Positions 1-7,464 of a DNA stretch of 22,388 nucleotides are shown here, piece by piece (within the stretch, counting starts at the first letter, position 1; each line of letters begins with the position of its first letter). A program made the position numbers and the translations under genes. The notes under the pieces are model-generated. The model was given only the letters and a program-made list of their open reading frames with translations, had not been told where the DNA came from and made no database searches. Source of the stretch: Lachnospiraceae bacterium UBA7060 (lineage in GTDB: Bacteria > Bacillota > Clostridia > Lachnospirales > Lachnospiraceae); assembly GCA_002493835.1 (NCBI GenBank), contig DLAA01000140.1:1-22388 (forward strand). Direction: 5' to 3'.

Positions 1-381
1 ATCCATATTTGTCAGTTTTGAGGAGATAATATTGTCGGGAAATCTACGTGATAGTTCAGGTAATAATGACCATAGAGGTGCTGGCGCGCAGGAATGAATG
101 GTAATCGTATGCTGATTGCGCTCAAATGTCTGTACGGTTTGAACCGCTTTTTCTGCTTCAGCGAGCAGGGATCTGGCCTGTTCTACCGCTACTTTACCGG
201 TATCGGTTAATTCGATACGATTTTTACCACGATGAAAGAGTGGAACACCAAAAGCATCTTCCACATCATGCATGGTTCTGGTAAGAGTGGGCTGGGAAAT
301 ATGAAGCTTTTCTGCCGCAGCAGATAAGGTACCACAGTCTGCATAGGTTACAAACTGGTAAAGGTCTGATAAGTCTAACAT
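1..381 (-). CDS. LysR-family transcriptional regulator, N-terminal part (runs off the window)
   Basis: The minus-strand frame opens at ATG 381 and stays open for 127 codons to the window edge, so only the N-terminus is seen. The first 60 residues form a LysR-type winged HTH: a GTLSAAAEKLHISQPTLTR recognition region, then FGVPLFHR and the ELTDTG turn. The effector domain begins near residue 90 and is cut off. An AAAGGAG ribosome binding site lies at 388-395, seven bases before the start. It is divergent from the aldo/keto reductase fragment at 530, and a perfect inverted repeat lies between them, as usual for LysR regulators that control their neighbour and themselves. The effector cannot be told from this fragment. 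Confidence 0.92.
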   Translation of the reverse strand, partial: MLDLSDLYQFVTYADCGTLSAAAEKLHISQPTLTRTMHDVEDAFGVPLFHRGKNRIELTDTGKVAVEQARSLLAEAEKAVQTVQTFERNQHTITIHSCAPAPLWSLLPELSRRFPDNIISSKLTNMD

Positions 382-395
382 TTAGAGACTCCTTT

Positions 396-414
396 CTATT
401 CATAATATGAATAG
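396..414. promoter_or_regulatory. Perfect 9-bp inverted repeat, candidate LysR operator
   Basis: Arms CTATTCATA (396-404) and TATGAATAG (406-414) are separated by one A. The repeat abuts the ribosome binding site of the LysR gene and lies about 20 bases upstream of the -35 box of the divergent gene. It contains the T-N11-A type symmetry bound by LysR proteins. The role is inferred from position and symmetry. Confidence 0.5.
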
Positions 415-432
415 AAAATTTCGGAATTGATA

Positions 433-462
433 TTGTACAAATTCATTTTATCACTATATAAT
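433..462 (+). promoter_or_regulatory. Sigma-A-type promoter for the aldo/keto reductase fragment
   Basis: TTGTAC (433-438) and a perfect TATAAT (457-462) are separated by 18 bases, in the divergent intergenic region. The start codon is about 65 bases downstream of the -10 box, and an AAAGGAGG ribosome binding site precedes ATG 530. Confidence 0.55.
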
Positions 463-529
463 TTAAATGCAAACAGAAAGCAAGAAATTTATAGATTTCA
501 TAAAATGAATATCAAAGGAGGACGAAACG

Positions 530-682
530 ATGGATTATGTTACATTAAATAATGGTGCGAAAATGCCACAGCTTGGATATGGAGTTTATCAGACTCCGCC
601 GGAAGAAACAGAGCGCTGCGGGCTTGCTGCAATTAAAAACGGATACCGCAGTATTGGTACTGCTCAGGCATATGGCAATGAA
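530..682 (+). pseudogene. Aldo/keto reductase, N-terminal fragment
   Basis: Residues 1-51 match the start of 2,5-diketo-gluconate-reductase-type aldo/keto reductases: a first beta strand with LNNGAKMPQLGYGVYQ, then YRSIGTAQAYGNE. In active family members this last motif reads SIDTA..Y.NE, and its Asp is catalytic. Here it is Gly43, while the catalytic Tyr48 is kept. After residue 51 the sequence changes abruptly to ICE helicase, so the remaining roughly 220-230 residues of the reductase are missing. With the Asp lost and the barrel truncated, no oxidoreductase activity is expected. The divergent LysR gene was probably its regulator. Confidence 0.8.
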
Positions 683-2665
683 TTGACGGGCGGCAAAGGT
701 GTGACTTTCGCCACGGGTACGCCGATCAGCAACAGTATGACAGAGCTTTATACCAATATGCGCTATCTCCAGTATGGCACTTTACAGAAACTTGGATTAG
801 GGCATTTCGATAGTTTGGCATCCTCTTTTGGGGAAACGCAGACGGCGATAGAGCTTGCGCCGGAAGGGACAGGCTACAGGGCAAAGACAAGATTTGCAAA
901 ATTCTTTAATCTGCCGGAACTCATTTCTTTATTCAAAGAAAGTGCAGATATCCAGACACCGGATATGTTACAACTTCCTGTGCCGGAGGCAGAGTATGAA
1001 AATGTGGTGTTAAAGCCGAGCAAGTACCAGCAGGATATGGTGGCATCGCTGGCAGACCGGGCGGAAGCGGTGCGTGAACACAAGGTGGATGTAACAGTTG
1101 ACAATATGCTCAAAATAACCAATGACGGCAGAAAGTTAGCGTTAGACCAGCGGTTAATCAACGATATACTTCCAGATGAGGAAAATTCTAAAGCAAGTGT
1201 ATGTGTGGATAGGGCGTTTGAGATATGGGAGCAGACAAAAGAGCAGAAATCTGCACAGATAATTTTTTGCGATTTGTCTACACCGAAAGGAGATGGTACA
1301 TTCAGTGTCTATGAGGACATACGCAATAAACTGACTGAAAAGGGTGTCCCGCTGGAGGAAATAGCTTTTATACATGAAGCGAATACGGAACTTAGGAAAG
1401 CGGAACTGTTCGGCAAAGTAAGAAGCGGACAGGTCCGCTTTTTATTGGGTTCCACGCAGAAAATGGGGGCGGGAACAAATGTCCAGGACAGATTGATCGC
1501 ACTGCACCACCTCGATGTGCCGTGGCGTCCGTCAGACATTGAACAGCAGGAGGGGCGTATTTTAAGACAGGGGAACCTCAATCCCAAGGTTAAGATTTTC
1601 CGGTATGTGACGGAAGGGACATTCGACAGCTATTCCTGGCAGGTCATTGAAAATAAGCAGAAATTTATCTCCCAGATTATGACGAGCAAATCCCCGGTAC
1701 GTTCCTGTGAGGATGTGGATGAGGCGGCGCTCTCCTATGCGGAAGTAAAGGCGCTTGCCACGGGCAATCCCTATATTCGTGAGAAAATGGATCTGGATAT
1801 TCAGGTGTCAAAGCTAAAGCTGATGAAAGCCAACCACAACAGTCAGAAATACCGTTTAGAGGACAGGATTACTACACACTATCCTTGTCAGATCACAACC
1901 TTAAAAGAGCGCATCAGCGGGTTGGAGGCTGACATTCAGACGGCAAAAGCCAATCTTCCTGCAGACAAGGAAATGTTTTCCATGAAAGTAGGGGATAAAT
2001 CTTACACAGACAAAAAAGAAGCCGGGACTGCCATTGTGGAGATGTGTAAGGAAATGCACTATGCTGATCTCCTTTCGACCATAGGGGAATATGCGGGCTT
2101 TAAAATGGCAGTGTCTTTTGAGAGTTTCGGACATAAGTTTGTAATGAACTTAAAAGGGCAGTTATCGCATAAACTGGAGATCAGCACAGACCCTCTTGGA
2201 AACATCACCCGTATCAACCATGCACTGGAATCCATGACAAAACAGCTTGCCGAAGCACAGACCAAACTTGAAAGCGTAGAGCGCCAGTTTGAAACGGCAA
2301 AAGCAGAGGTGGAAAAGCCATTTGCACAGGAAGCGGAGCTTGCGGAAAAATTAGACCGTCTTTCCGCTTTAAACGCTCTGCTTAACATGGACGAAAAGGG
2401 AGGTGATGCAGCCAGTATGGAAAAAAATGAGATAGAGCAGCCGGAGCCGGCAGCGGATGTGCCGCAGATTTATCCTGTGGAAAATGGAAGGCATAATTAC
2501 GCAGCAGAAAACGGTAATCCACATGGGTTGAAGTTGGTAGCCGGAAACGTTGACAAGCCTGCGAAAGCATCATTGAGGGAAAAATTGGAAACATACAAGG
2601 CGCGGGTGGCAGGCATAGAAAGCACCGGAACGGATAAAACAAAGGGAAAGGAGGCGGTAATCTAA
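530..2665 (+). CDS. C-terminal part of ICE SNF2-type helicase/methylase protein, fused to a reductase N-terminus
   Basis: From residue 52 the protein is the C-terminal part of the very large DNA methylase/helicase protein of Tn1549-like elements, whose full length is often above 2000 residues. Visible motifs are ATGTPISN (SNF2 motif III, about residue 62), GSTQKMGAGTNVQDR (motif V, about 307) and EGRILRQGN (motif VI, about 340). Walker A, DEAH and the methylase domain are absent, so it cannot be a working helicase. Residues from about 410 to 630 are Lys/Glu-rich with predicted coiled coils. The tail is low complexity. The start is that of the reductase, with a strong ribosome binding site, so the chimera could be translated. 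It is the first ICE gene of the block that continues downstream. Confidence 0.85.
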   Translation: MDYVTLNNGAKMPQLGYGVYQTPPEETERCGLAAIKNGYRSIGTAQAYGNELTGGKGVTFATGTPISNSMTELYTNMRYLQYGTLQKLGLGHFDSLASSFGETQTAIELAPEGTGYRAKTRFAKFFNLPELISLFKESADIQTPDMLQLPVPEAEYENVVLKPSKYQQDMVASLADRAEAVREHKVDVTVDNMLKITNDGRKLALDQRLINDILPDEENSKASVCVDRAFEIWEQTKEQKSAQIIFCDLSTPKGDGTFSVYEDIRNKLTEKGVPLEEIAFIHEANTELRKAELFGKVRSGQVRFLLGSTQKMGAGTNVQDRLIALHHLDVPWRPSDIEQQEGRILRQGNLNPKVKIFRYVTEGTFDSYSWQVIENKQKFISQIMTSKSPVRSCEDVDEAALSYAEVKALATGNPYIREKMDLDIQVSKLKLMKANHNSQKYRLEDRITTHYPCQITTLKERISGLEADIQTAKANLPADKEMFSMKVGDKSYTDKKEAGTAIVEMCKEMHYADLLSTIGEYAGFKMAVSFESFGHKFVMNLKGQLSHKLEISTDPLGNITRINHALESMTKQLAEAQTKLESVERQFETAKAEVEKPFAQEAELAEKLDRLSALNALLNMDEKGGDAASMEKNEIEQPEPAADVPQIYPVENGRHNYAAENGNPHGLKLVAGNVDKPAKASLREKLETYKARVAGIESTGTDKTKGKEAVI

Positions 2666-2792
2666 TACTTTTAAAAATTTGATTGCAAAATTGTCGGTAA
2701 AATCGTAAGATATGAGTAGGAAAGCATGTAGATTGTGCTGAAACAGAGTAATCGTTGAAAAAGGGGCTATACTGATAAGGAGGTGTGTTTCT

Positions 2793-2984
2793 ATGGCAAC
2801 TTCAAGTATCACTAAGAATTTTGTTATATCAGGCAAGCGGCAGGTGGAAATGTTTGCTGATGCGATTGAAGCGTCTGCCAATGACCGCCCGGTTCGTACC
2901 CCTGTGGCTGCAAGGCAGTTAAAGGGGAAAGATGATTTAATGTTTCTTAGGATGAAAAGGGAGAAAGCGAATGGAAACAAGTGA
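2793..2984 (+). CDS. Small ICE protein, candidate antitoxin for the overlapping GNAT gene
   Basis: A 63-residue basic protein starting at ATG 2793, nine bases after an AAGGAGG site (2778-2784). It resembles a recurrent class of small proteins in Firmicute mobile elements, with an N-terminal SSITKNFVISGKRQVEMFADAIEAS segment and a charged C-terminus (LMFLRMKREKANGNK). The function is not established. Its stop overlaps the start of the GNAT gene by 14 bases, the tight coupling typical of toxin-antitoxin pairs. GNAT toxins of the TacT/AtaT type are usually preceded by a small DNA-binding antitoxin, but no clear ribbon-helix-helix is recognisable here, so the antitoxin role is inference. Confidence 0.7.
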   Translation: MATSSITKNFVISGKRQVEMFADAIEASANDRPVRTPVAARQLKGKDDLMFLRMKREKANGNK

Positions 2985-3585
2985 CAAATTTATGTTTGTC
3001 AACATTCGTGAGTATTTAGCAGAGGGAGATAATGAAAAAGTCGGAGAGCCAGAGTTATTGAGAATGATCTCCGACTTTTCATGCCCTAAGAATCCGGATG
3101 TTGAACATTTCTTAAAAAACAGTTCCGTAGATTTCACGAGAAAAAACCAGTCAGTTACATATTTAGTGCTTGATATGGATGATGGCGCTTTGGTAGGATA
3201 TTTCACAATAGCATTGAAGCCGTTGACGGTGCGGGACGAAACAGTAAGCAACACTGTGAAAAGAAAGATAAAAAGAATCAGTGAATTTGACGAACAGACA
3301 AAATCGTATACGATGTCAGCGTACCTGATTGCACAGATTGGGAAAAACTACACAAATGATGCTTATAAACGTATTACCGGCTCAGAGCTTCTTGAACTGG
3401 CATGGAATGTAATTGAGGATATGCAGTATATGGGTGGTGGAATGGTGGTATTCCTTGAGGCGAACAATGAGGAAAGGCTGCTGACATTCTATCAGGATAA
3501 TAAATTCCGGCAGTTTGACACCAGATTAACGGCAGCTGATCCGGAAAATAGACATGAGCTGATACAATTGCTGAGACTGCTTTAA
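2971..3585 (+). CDS. GNAT-family N-acetyltransferase (possible toxin of a TA-like pair)
   Basis: A 204-residue soluble protein with an acetyltransferase-like core. Residues 60-90 form the beta strands VTYLVLDMDDGALVGYFTIALK. Residues 112-130 hold the strand SAYLIAQIGKNY, which leads into the acetyl-CoA-binding region. Residues 155-185 are MGGGMVVFLEANNEERLLTFYQDNKFRQF, a classic GNAT strand 5/helix 4/strand 6 arrangement. The substrate is unknown. It overlaps the upstream 63-residue gene and is followed by a terminator at 3670, so the two form a short transcription unit. Similar acetyltransferase genes are common ICE accessories. Toxin activity (tRNA acetylation) is possible but not shown by the sequence. 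Confidence 0.78.
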   Translation: METSDKFMFVNIREYLAEGDNEKVGEPELLRMISDFSCPKNPDVEHFLKNSSVDFTRKNQSVTYLVLDMDDGALVGYFTIALKPLTVRDETVSNTVKRKIKRISEFDEQTKSYTMSAYLIAQIGKNYTNDAYKRITGSELLELAWNVIEDMQYMGGGMVVFLEANNEERLLTFYQDNKFRQFDTRLTAADPENRHELIQLLRLL

Positions 3586-3669
3586 CCGGAAAACTTCATA
3601 GTAACAGTAACTTTAGGTGTATGATAAAGAGAAGATTAATATCATATGCCTTTTTTATTTTGGGAGATG

Positions 3670-3703
3670 CCGCCTTGTAAATGATGCAGGGCGGTATTTT
3701 TCT
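3670..3703 (+). terminator. Rho-independent terminator after the GNAT unit
   Basis: CCGCCTTGT (3670-3678) pairs with GCAGGGCGG (3686-3694) through two G-U pairs around a seven-base loop, followed by TATTTTTCT. It separates the GNAT unit from the PP-loop gene that starts 23 bases later. Confidence 0.7.
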
Positions 3704-3725
3704 ATGCAGAAAAAAGGAGGAGATT

Positions 3726-5027
3726 ATGAACAAACACACGATGAGTGACTTATACCAGATGCAGTCGCTCCCGCTTTCCATAAAAATACGGATGACGCAG
3801 AACCGTATCCGGGAATGGGTGGAGTATTACGGTACAGACGGCGTGTACATAGGATTCAGCGGTGGCAAGGACAGCACTGTGCTGTTACATATCGTAAGGG
3901 AAATGTACCCCCGGATCAGCGCTGCTTATGTGGACACGGGATTGGAATATCCGGAGGTCCGGGAGTTCGTAAAGCGGCAGAAGAATGTGGAAATTATCAG
4001 ACCGAAAATGAATTTCCGGCAGGTCATCGTAAAATATGGCTACCCTATGATTGGCAAAGAAGTGGCAGACTGCGTATACGGCGCAAGGAGATATGTGGAG
4101 AAGCTGTTGGAGCGGGAAAAAAGTACAGAAAACGGAGAAAAAGTTCCCAATTACAGCTATATGGCTGATTTGGTCGGCATAGACCGACGTGAGGACAAGG
4201 AGAATGCTGCATACCAGAGCCTGATCCGTGGGGAGATACCGGGTACGGATATAAAAACGCCTATCCGATACCTGGTTCTTACGGGGAAATACCCGCATAA
4301 AGAAAACGGAGTAGCAACGTCGGAATATTCCAGGATGTATAACAAAGAGCGCTATCAGTTCTTTTTGGAGGCTCCCTTTGAAATATCGGCCCACTGCTGT
4401 TCGATTATGAAAAAAGCGCCTATGCACAGTTACGCTAAGAGGACGGGGAAAATGCCGATGACAGCGCAGATGGCAAGCGAAAGCAGGCTCCGGACAACAA
4501 ACTGGTTGAAAAATGGGTGTAATGGTTTCCACATGAAAAGCCCGATCAGCAATCCCATGTCATTTTGGACGGAACAGGATGTCTTGGAATATACTTTTCA
4601 TAATCATATCCCGATTGCGGATGTATACGGGGAGGTCACGGCAGATTACGGGGAGCATGTCCAGGGAAAGCTGCAGGAAAATACAATGGATATGGGGATG
4701 TTTGATGTTAGGAAGCCTGTGTTTGACACGACCGGATGCGACAGGACGGGGTGCGTTTTCTGTGGTTTCGGCTGTCATAGGGAAAAATCACCGAACCGGT
4801 GGGAACTTGCGGAGAAATTCTCGAATCCAGAAATCATCGATTACATGATGCGCGGCGGCGCGTTTGATGAAAAAGGTATCTGGAAACCAGATAACCGGGG
4901 GCTTGGTTTTTGGTTTGTCATAGAGTGGATTAACCTGCACGGGAAGATGCATATTGTCATGCCACACAGGGACGAATATCTTGGTCAGTATATGACAGAA
5001 AATACGCAGAGACACTTTGCGGTCTAA
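3726..5027 (+). CDS. PP-loop ATPase / phosphoadenosine-phosphosulfate reductase family protein
   Basis: A 433-residue protein whose SGGKDST PP-loop (residues 45-51) binds ATP in the adenine-nucleotide alpha-hydrolase fold of PAPS reductases, DndC and IbrA. Cys338, Cys343, Cys346 and Cys350, followed by His351, form a compact metal or Fe-S binding site close to the C-terminus. The start at ATG 3726 is chosen because AAAAGGAGG lies just upstream; the in-frame ATG at 3681 has no such site and falls in the terminator. IbrA-type proteins usually pair with a ParB-like IbrB, which is absent here, and no assimilatory sulfate genes are near, so ordinary sulfur assimilation is unlikely. It could take part in DNA or RNA modification for the ICE; the true substrate is unknown. 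Confidence 0.87.
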   Translation: MNKHTMSDLYQMQSLPLSIKIRMTQNRIREWVEYYGTDGVYIGFSGGKDSTVLLHIVREMYPRISAAYVDTGLEYPEVREFVKRQKNVEIIRPKMNFRQVIVKYGYPMIGKEVADCVYGARRYVEKLLEREKSTENGEKVPNYSYMADLVGIDRREDKENAAYQSLIRGEIPGTDIKTPIRYLVLTGKYPHKENGVATSEYSRMYNKERYQFFLEAPFEISAHCCSIMKKAPMHSYAKRTGKMPMTAQMASESRLRTTNWLKNGCNGFHMKSPISNPMSFWTEQDVLEYTFHNHIPIADVYGEVTADYGEHVQGKLQENTMDMGMFDVRKPVFDTTGCDRTGCVFCGFGCHREKSPNRWELAEKFSNPEIIDYMMRGGAFDEKGIWKPDNRGLGFWFVIEWINLHGKMHIVMPHRDEYLGQYMTENTQRHFAV

Positions 5028-5046
5028 AATGAAGAGGAGAACAGGA

Positions 5047-5388
5047 GTGGAAAATAAAGAAGTTATTGTGACATTTACAGTGGCAGAATGTGGGGAATAC
5101 CATAGCTTGGGTGAATACCATCAGGGTATTAGAACTTTGGAGGAGGCTGTTTTGATTTATGGGAAGATACCCCCGGATCGGATGAATGGCATTCGAGCTA
5201 TCGGCATCAATCTCCATGTGAAAGGGACGGATAGACGGGAGGATTTACAGGCAGACGTACTGTCCGGTAATGAGATTGATACGAGCATTATCAGCCTTAC
5301 GCCGGAATTTTATGAAAATCCGCAGGTATGGGAAGCGGTAAAGGGACTGATCCGGTTGTTTCCGGATAAGGAGGTCATTGATTATTAG
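5047..5388 (+). CDS. YodL-like domain protein (ICE accessory)
   Basis: A protein of about 113 residues that I assign to the YodL/polyvalent-protein-associated type from the run GEYHQGIRTLEEAVLIYGKIPPDRMNGI, split here as a GEYH..GI..LEEA helix and the PPDRMNGI turn. Such domains occur alone or inside giant ICE and phage proteins, and their biochemical role is unknown. I take GTG 5047 as the start because AGGAGA (5034-5039) is well spaced before it; ATG 5029 is in frame but has no ribosome binding site. It begins 19 bases after the PP-loop gene, so the two are probably co-transcribed, and it is followed closely by the coiled-coil gene. Confidence 0.72.
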   Translation: MENKEVIVTFTVAECGEYHSLGEYHQGIRTLEEAVLIYGKIPPDRMNGIRAIGINLHVKGTDRREDLQADVLSGNEIDTSIISLTPEFYENPQVWEAVKGLIRLFPDKEVIDY

Positions 5389-5457
5389 ATATTGAAGTGC
5401 AGACGAGCGGAGACATCCAGAAACCGAAAACAAAAAATAAATTGGAGGATTGGAAAT

Positions 5458-6290
5458 ATGAACACAGCAGGGCAGGATATAAAACAAGGCATAGGAGAAA
5501 ATGATGTGATAAAGCAGTTTGTGGAGCTGCTAAGAGAGCAGAACAGTCACGGGATTTTATGGAGGTGTTCCGGTATGTGGCGGGGGTGCAGATGCAGCTT
5601 GTCGCAATGGAAAGTGAGTTACAAGGTGTGCGTGAGCAGCTTGCACAGATGCAGGAAAACCAGCCCAAAGCGGTTACAGAGCATCTGATGGACAAGATAA
5701 CATATCTTCAGGATAGAATAACGAATTTATCAAAACGTCTGTCGGCGGTAATGGAGCGACTGGTGGGAACGGCGGCACATGCAGTCAGCACATTTAAGGA
5801 AAAAGGGAAAGCAGAAATGTGCAGGGCGGTACAAAAAGGAATATCTGCTGTGAAACCGATGCTTGAAGATTACCGGGGTGAGATGCAGGATGTGATGACA
5901 GAATATCAAAAGACTGCCGACCAGATAGACAGCATCGGGGATGAACTCAAGCTGATCGGGAACAGCGTTTCCAATGTGGGCAGACTGTTGGCCGGAAAGG
6001 GCACGAAAGAGATGTCAGACGAAAAGCCGGGTGTCGGTCTTACGAGGGCAATCAGCCAGCCCGTTAAAAATGTGGCAGCACGCCTGCAGAAAAAGATGGA
6101 TGCGGTTGACCGTATGCTGGGAAAACTGGATAGTCTGTCTGAACGCATGAACATAGGGAAAGAAGTGGAAAAAGATGGGCGCACATCTATCAAAGATAAG
6201 CTGGCGCAGATGAAAGAAAAAGCAGGACAGCGGAGAAAAGCGCCGGAGCCAGAAAAGGCAGCGAGAAAGAAGAAAGAGGAATGTTTATAA
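5458..6290 (+). pseudogene. ICE coiled-coil protein (DUF6674-like), single-base frameshift
   Basis: ATG 5458 follows GGAGG and opens with a segment ending ENDVIKQFVELL. The frame then changes, and the rest of the gene runs in another frame as KRAEQSRDFMEVFRYVAGVQ through to 6290. One extra A at 5532-5533 (CTAAGAG to CTAAAGAG) would join the two into one 277-residue protein reading VELLKRAEQSRDF. The C-terminal frame has an ATG at 5559 but no ribosome binding site. The protein is soluble, rich in Met, Gln and Lys, with long predicted coiled coils (about residues 60-110 and 190-225) and a very basic C-terminus. Its role in ICE biology is unknown. The break could be real decay or a sequencing error. 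Confidence 0.8.
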
Positions 6291-6366
6291 AGAGATAACA
6301 CATAAAATATCAACGCAGATCATAGAAGTAGAAGATAATAAAAGTAACCAGAGCAGAAAGTAACGG

Positions 6367-6418
6367 AAACAGGCTTCCCTCCCGCTTAACATGTGGGAAT
6401 GGGTAAGTCTGTTTTTTT
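6367..6418 (+). terminator. Rho-independent terminator after the coiled-coil gene
   Basis: AACAGGCTT (6368-6376) pairs with AAGTCTGTT (6405-6413), with inner CCC/GGG pairs, followed by a T run to 6418. A competing pairing also exists: CGGAAACAG (6364-6372) is complementary to CTGTTTCCG just beyond the T run. Confidence 0.6.
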
Positions 6419-6547
6419 GTCTGTTTCCGGATTCAGGAAGTGTTGAAAAGCACAACTGACATAAAACATTTTGGAAAAAGCCAATGGTTCTGTTTGCAGG
6501 TTCTAGCGGTACACAGTATAATAGAGCGCAGAAACGGAGGAAGAGGT

Positions 6548-7348
6548 ATGTCAAAGAGGAAGCGCCCGCATGGGCACTATTGCAAAATATGCGGTGAGTA
6601 TAAAGCAAATGAAAAATTCTCCGGGAAAGGTCATGCAGCCCATATCTGTAAAGCCTGCTCCCGTTTGAGCGCTGCTGAAAAAGCGGCGGCGATGGATATA
6701 AACCGACTGATGGGGTTCCCCATGCGGCGGCTTTCGGATGGTGAGAAGAAATGGCTGCAAACTAAAATGCACGATACAAATTCGGAAGTGGCGGATACGG
6801 CAAGGGAAATTTACCATGTGTGTTTTCCCCATGCAGAGCGCAATGCCATGAAAAAGCAGCTTATCATCAATACACTGTCCTTTGAAATACATACAGAGGT
6901 TTATGGCGGGTACGGCGATATGGAGACGGCTGATCGGCGTTTCGCCATTGACCGGAAAAGCCGCGTCCTGGCTATGGAAGATTTTCACACAGAAAGCGGG
7001 GAGCAGTCTGTCACGCTGGAGAAAGGGCAGATGGCGAAGCTGCTGAGGTATATCGTGCATACGCTGGAAATCTTTATGTGGGAACAGGACTATTGCCTGA
7101 ATCTTGATGAAGATGTTTTTTTCACGGATATTTTTCTGGATGAGGGTGTCTATGTGGATGATCTGGAAGAAAAAGAGGAGGATTTACCAACGGAACCGGA
7201 GGGCAGACCGTTTTGGCAGGTGCATGTGGAATACAGCAATCATACGGTGCAGGATATTTCCAGTTATAATGATTATCTGCCGGAGCGTCCAGAAGAATTG
7301 TATTTTTCTTTGTTGGAGTATTTTGATTCGGAAGATGAAATCTTTTGA
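6548..7348 (+). CDS. Zinc-ribbon protein of unknown function (ICE accessory)
   Basis: A 266-residue protein starting at ATG 6548, seven bases after GGAGGAAGAGG. The in-frame upstream extension to 6440 crosses the region after a terminator and has no ribosome binding site. Residues 10-40 hold CKICGEYKANEKFSG followed by ICKAC, a four-cysteine zinc ribbon of the kind found in HNH-like and nucleic-acid-binding proteins, but no HNH histidines are visible. The C-terminal third is strongly acidic (LEEKEEDLPTEPEG and FDSEDEIF). No membrane segment or signal peptide is seen. It lies in its own unit after a terminator and is the last ICE-type gene before the carbohydrate locus. No specific family is recognised. 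Confidence 0.82.
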   Translation: MSKRKRPHGHYCKICGEYKANEKFSGKGHAAHICKACSRLSAAEKAAAMDINRLMGFPMRRLSDGEKKWLQTKMHDTNSEVADTAREIYHVCFPHAERNAMKKQLIINTLSFEIHTEVYGGYGDMETADRRFAIDRKSRVLAMEDFHTESGEQSVTLEKGQMAKLLRYIVHTLEIFMWEQDYCLNLDEDVFFTDIFLDEGVYVDDLEEKEEDLPTEPEGRPFWQVHVEYSNHTVQDISSYNDYLPERPEELYFSLLEYFDSEDEIF

Positions 7349-7441
7349 TTTATACTCGCGGGCGCTATGACTGGCTAAAATTACAAGAGAATATTCGGAC
7401 AGGATGGAGGACAGAAGATGTCCATGTTATAGCCTGACTAA

Positions 7442-7464
7442 ATGTGCGCCCAATGGGCGCACAT
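7442..7464 (-). terminator. Hairpin terminator between the zinc-ribbon gene and GH39
   Basis: ATGTGCGCCC (7442-7451) and GGGCGCACAT (7455-7464) form a perfect 10-bp stem with a three-base loop. It touches the stop codon of the minus-strand GH39 frame, and the plus-strand zinc-ribbon gene ends 94 bases away, so it may serve both convergent genes. The T run is poor on both sides. Confidence 0.6.

Noticed and set aside
3885..4532. Minus-strand frame of 215 codons inside the PP-loop gene
   Set aside because: It is antisense to a clear PP-loop gene, with cysteine- and histidine-rich, low-quality sequence and no start signals.
5017..5046. Upstream starts (TTG 5017, ATG 5029) for the YodL-like gene
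   Set aside because: TTG 5017 lies inside the preceding gene and neither start has a ribosome binding site, while GTG 5047 follows AGGAGA at good spacing. ATG 5029 cannot be fully excluded.
5525..5560. Programmed -1 ribosomal frameshift in the coiled-coil gene
   Set aside because: No slippery heptamer of the X XXY YYZ type is at the site, and the same type of break is found in two other unrelated genes.
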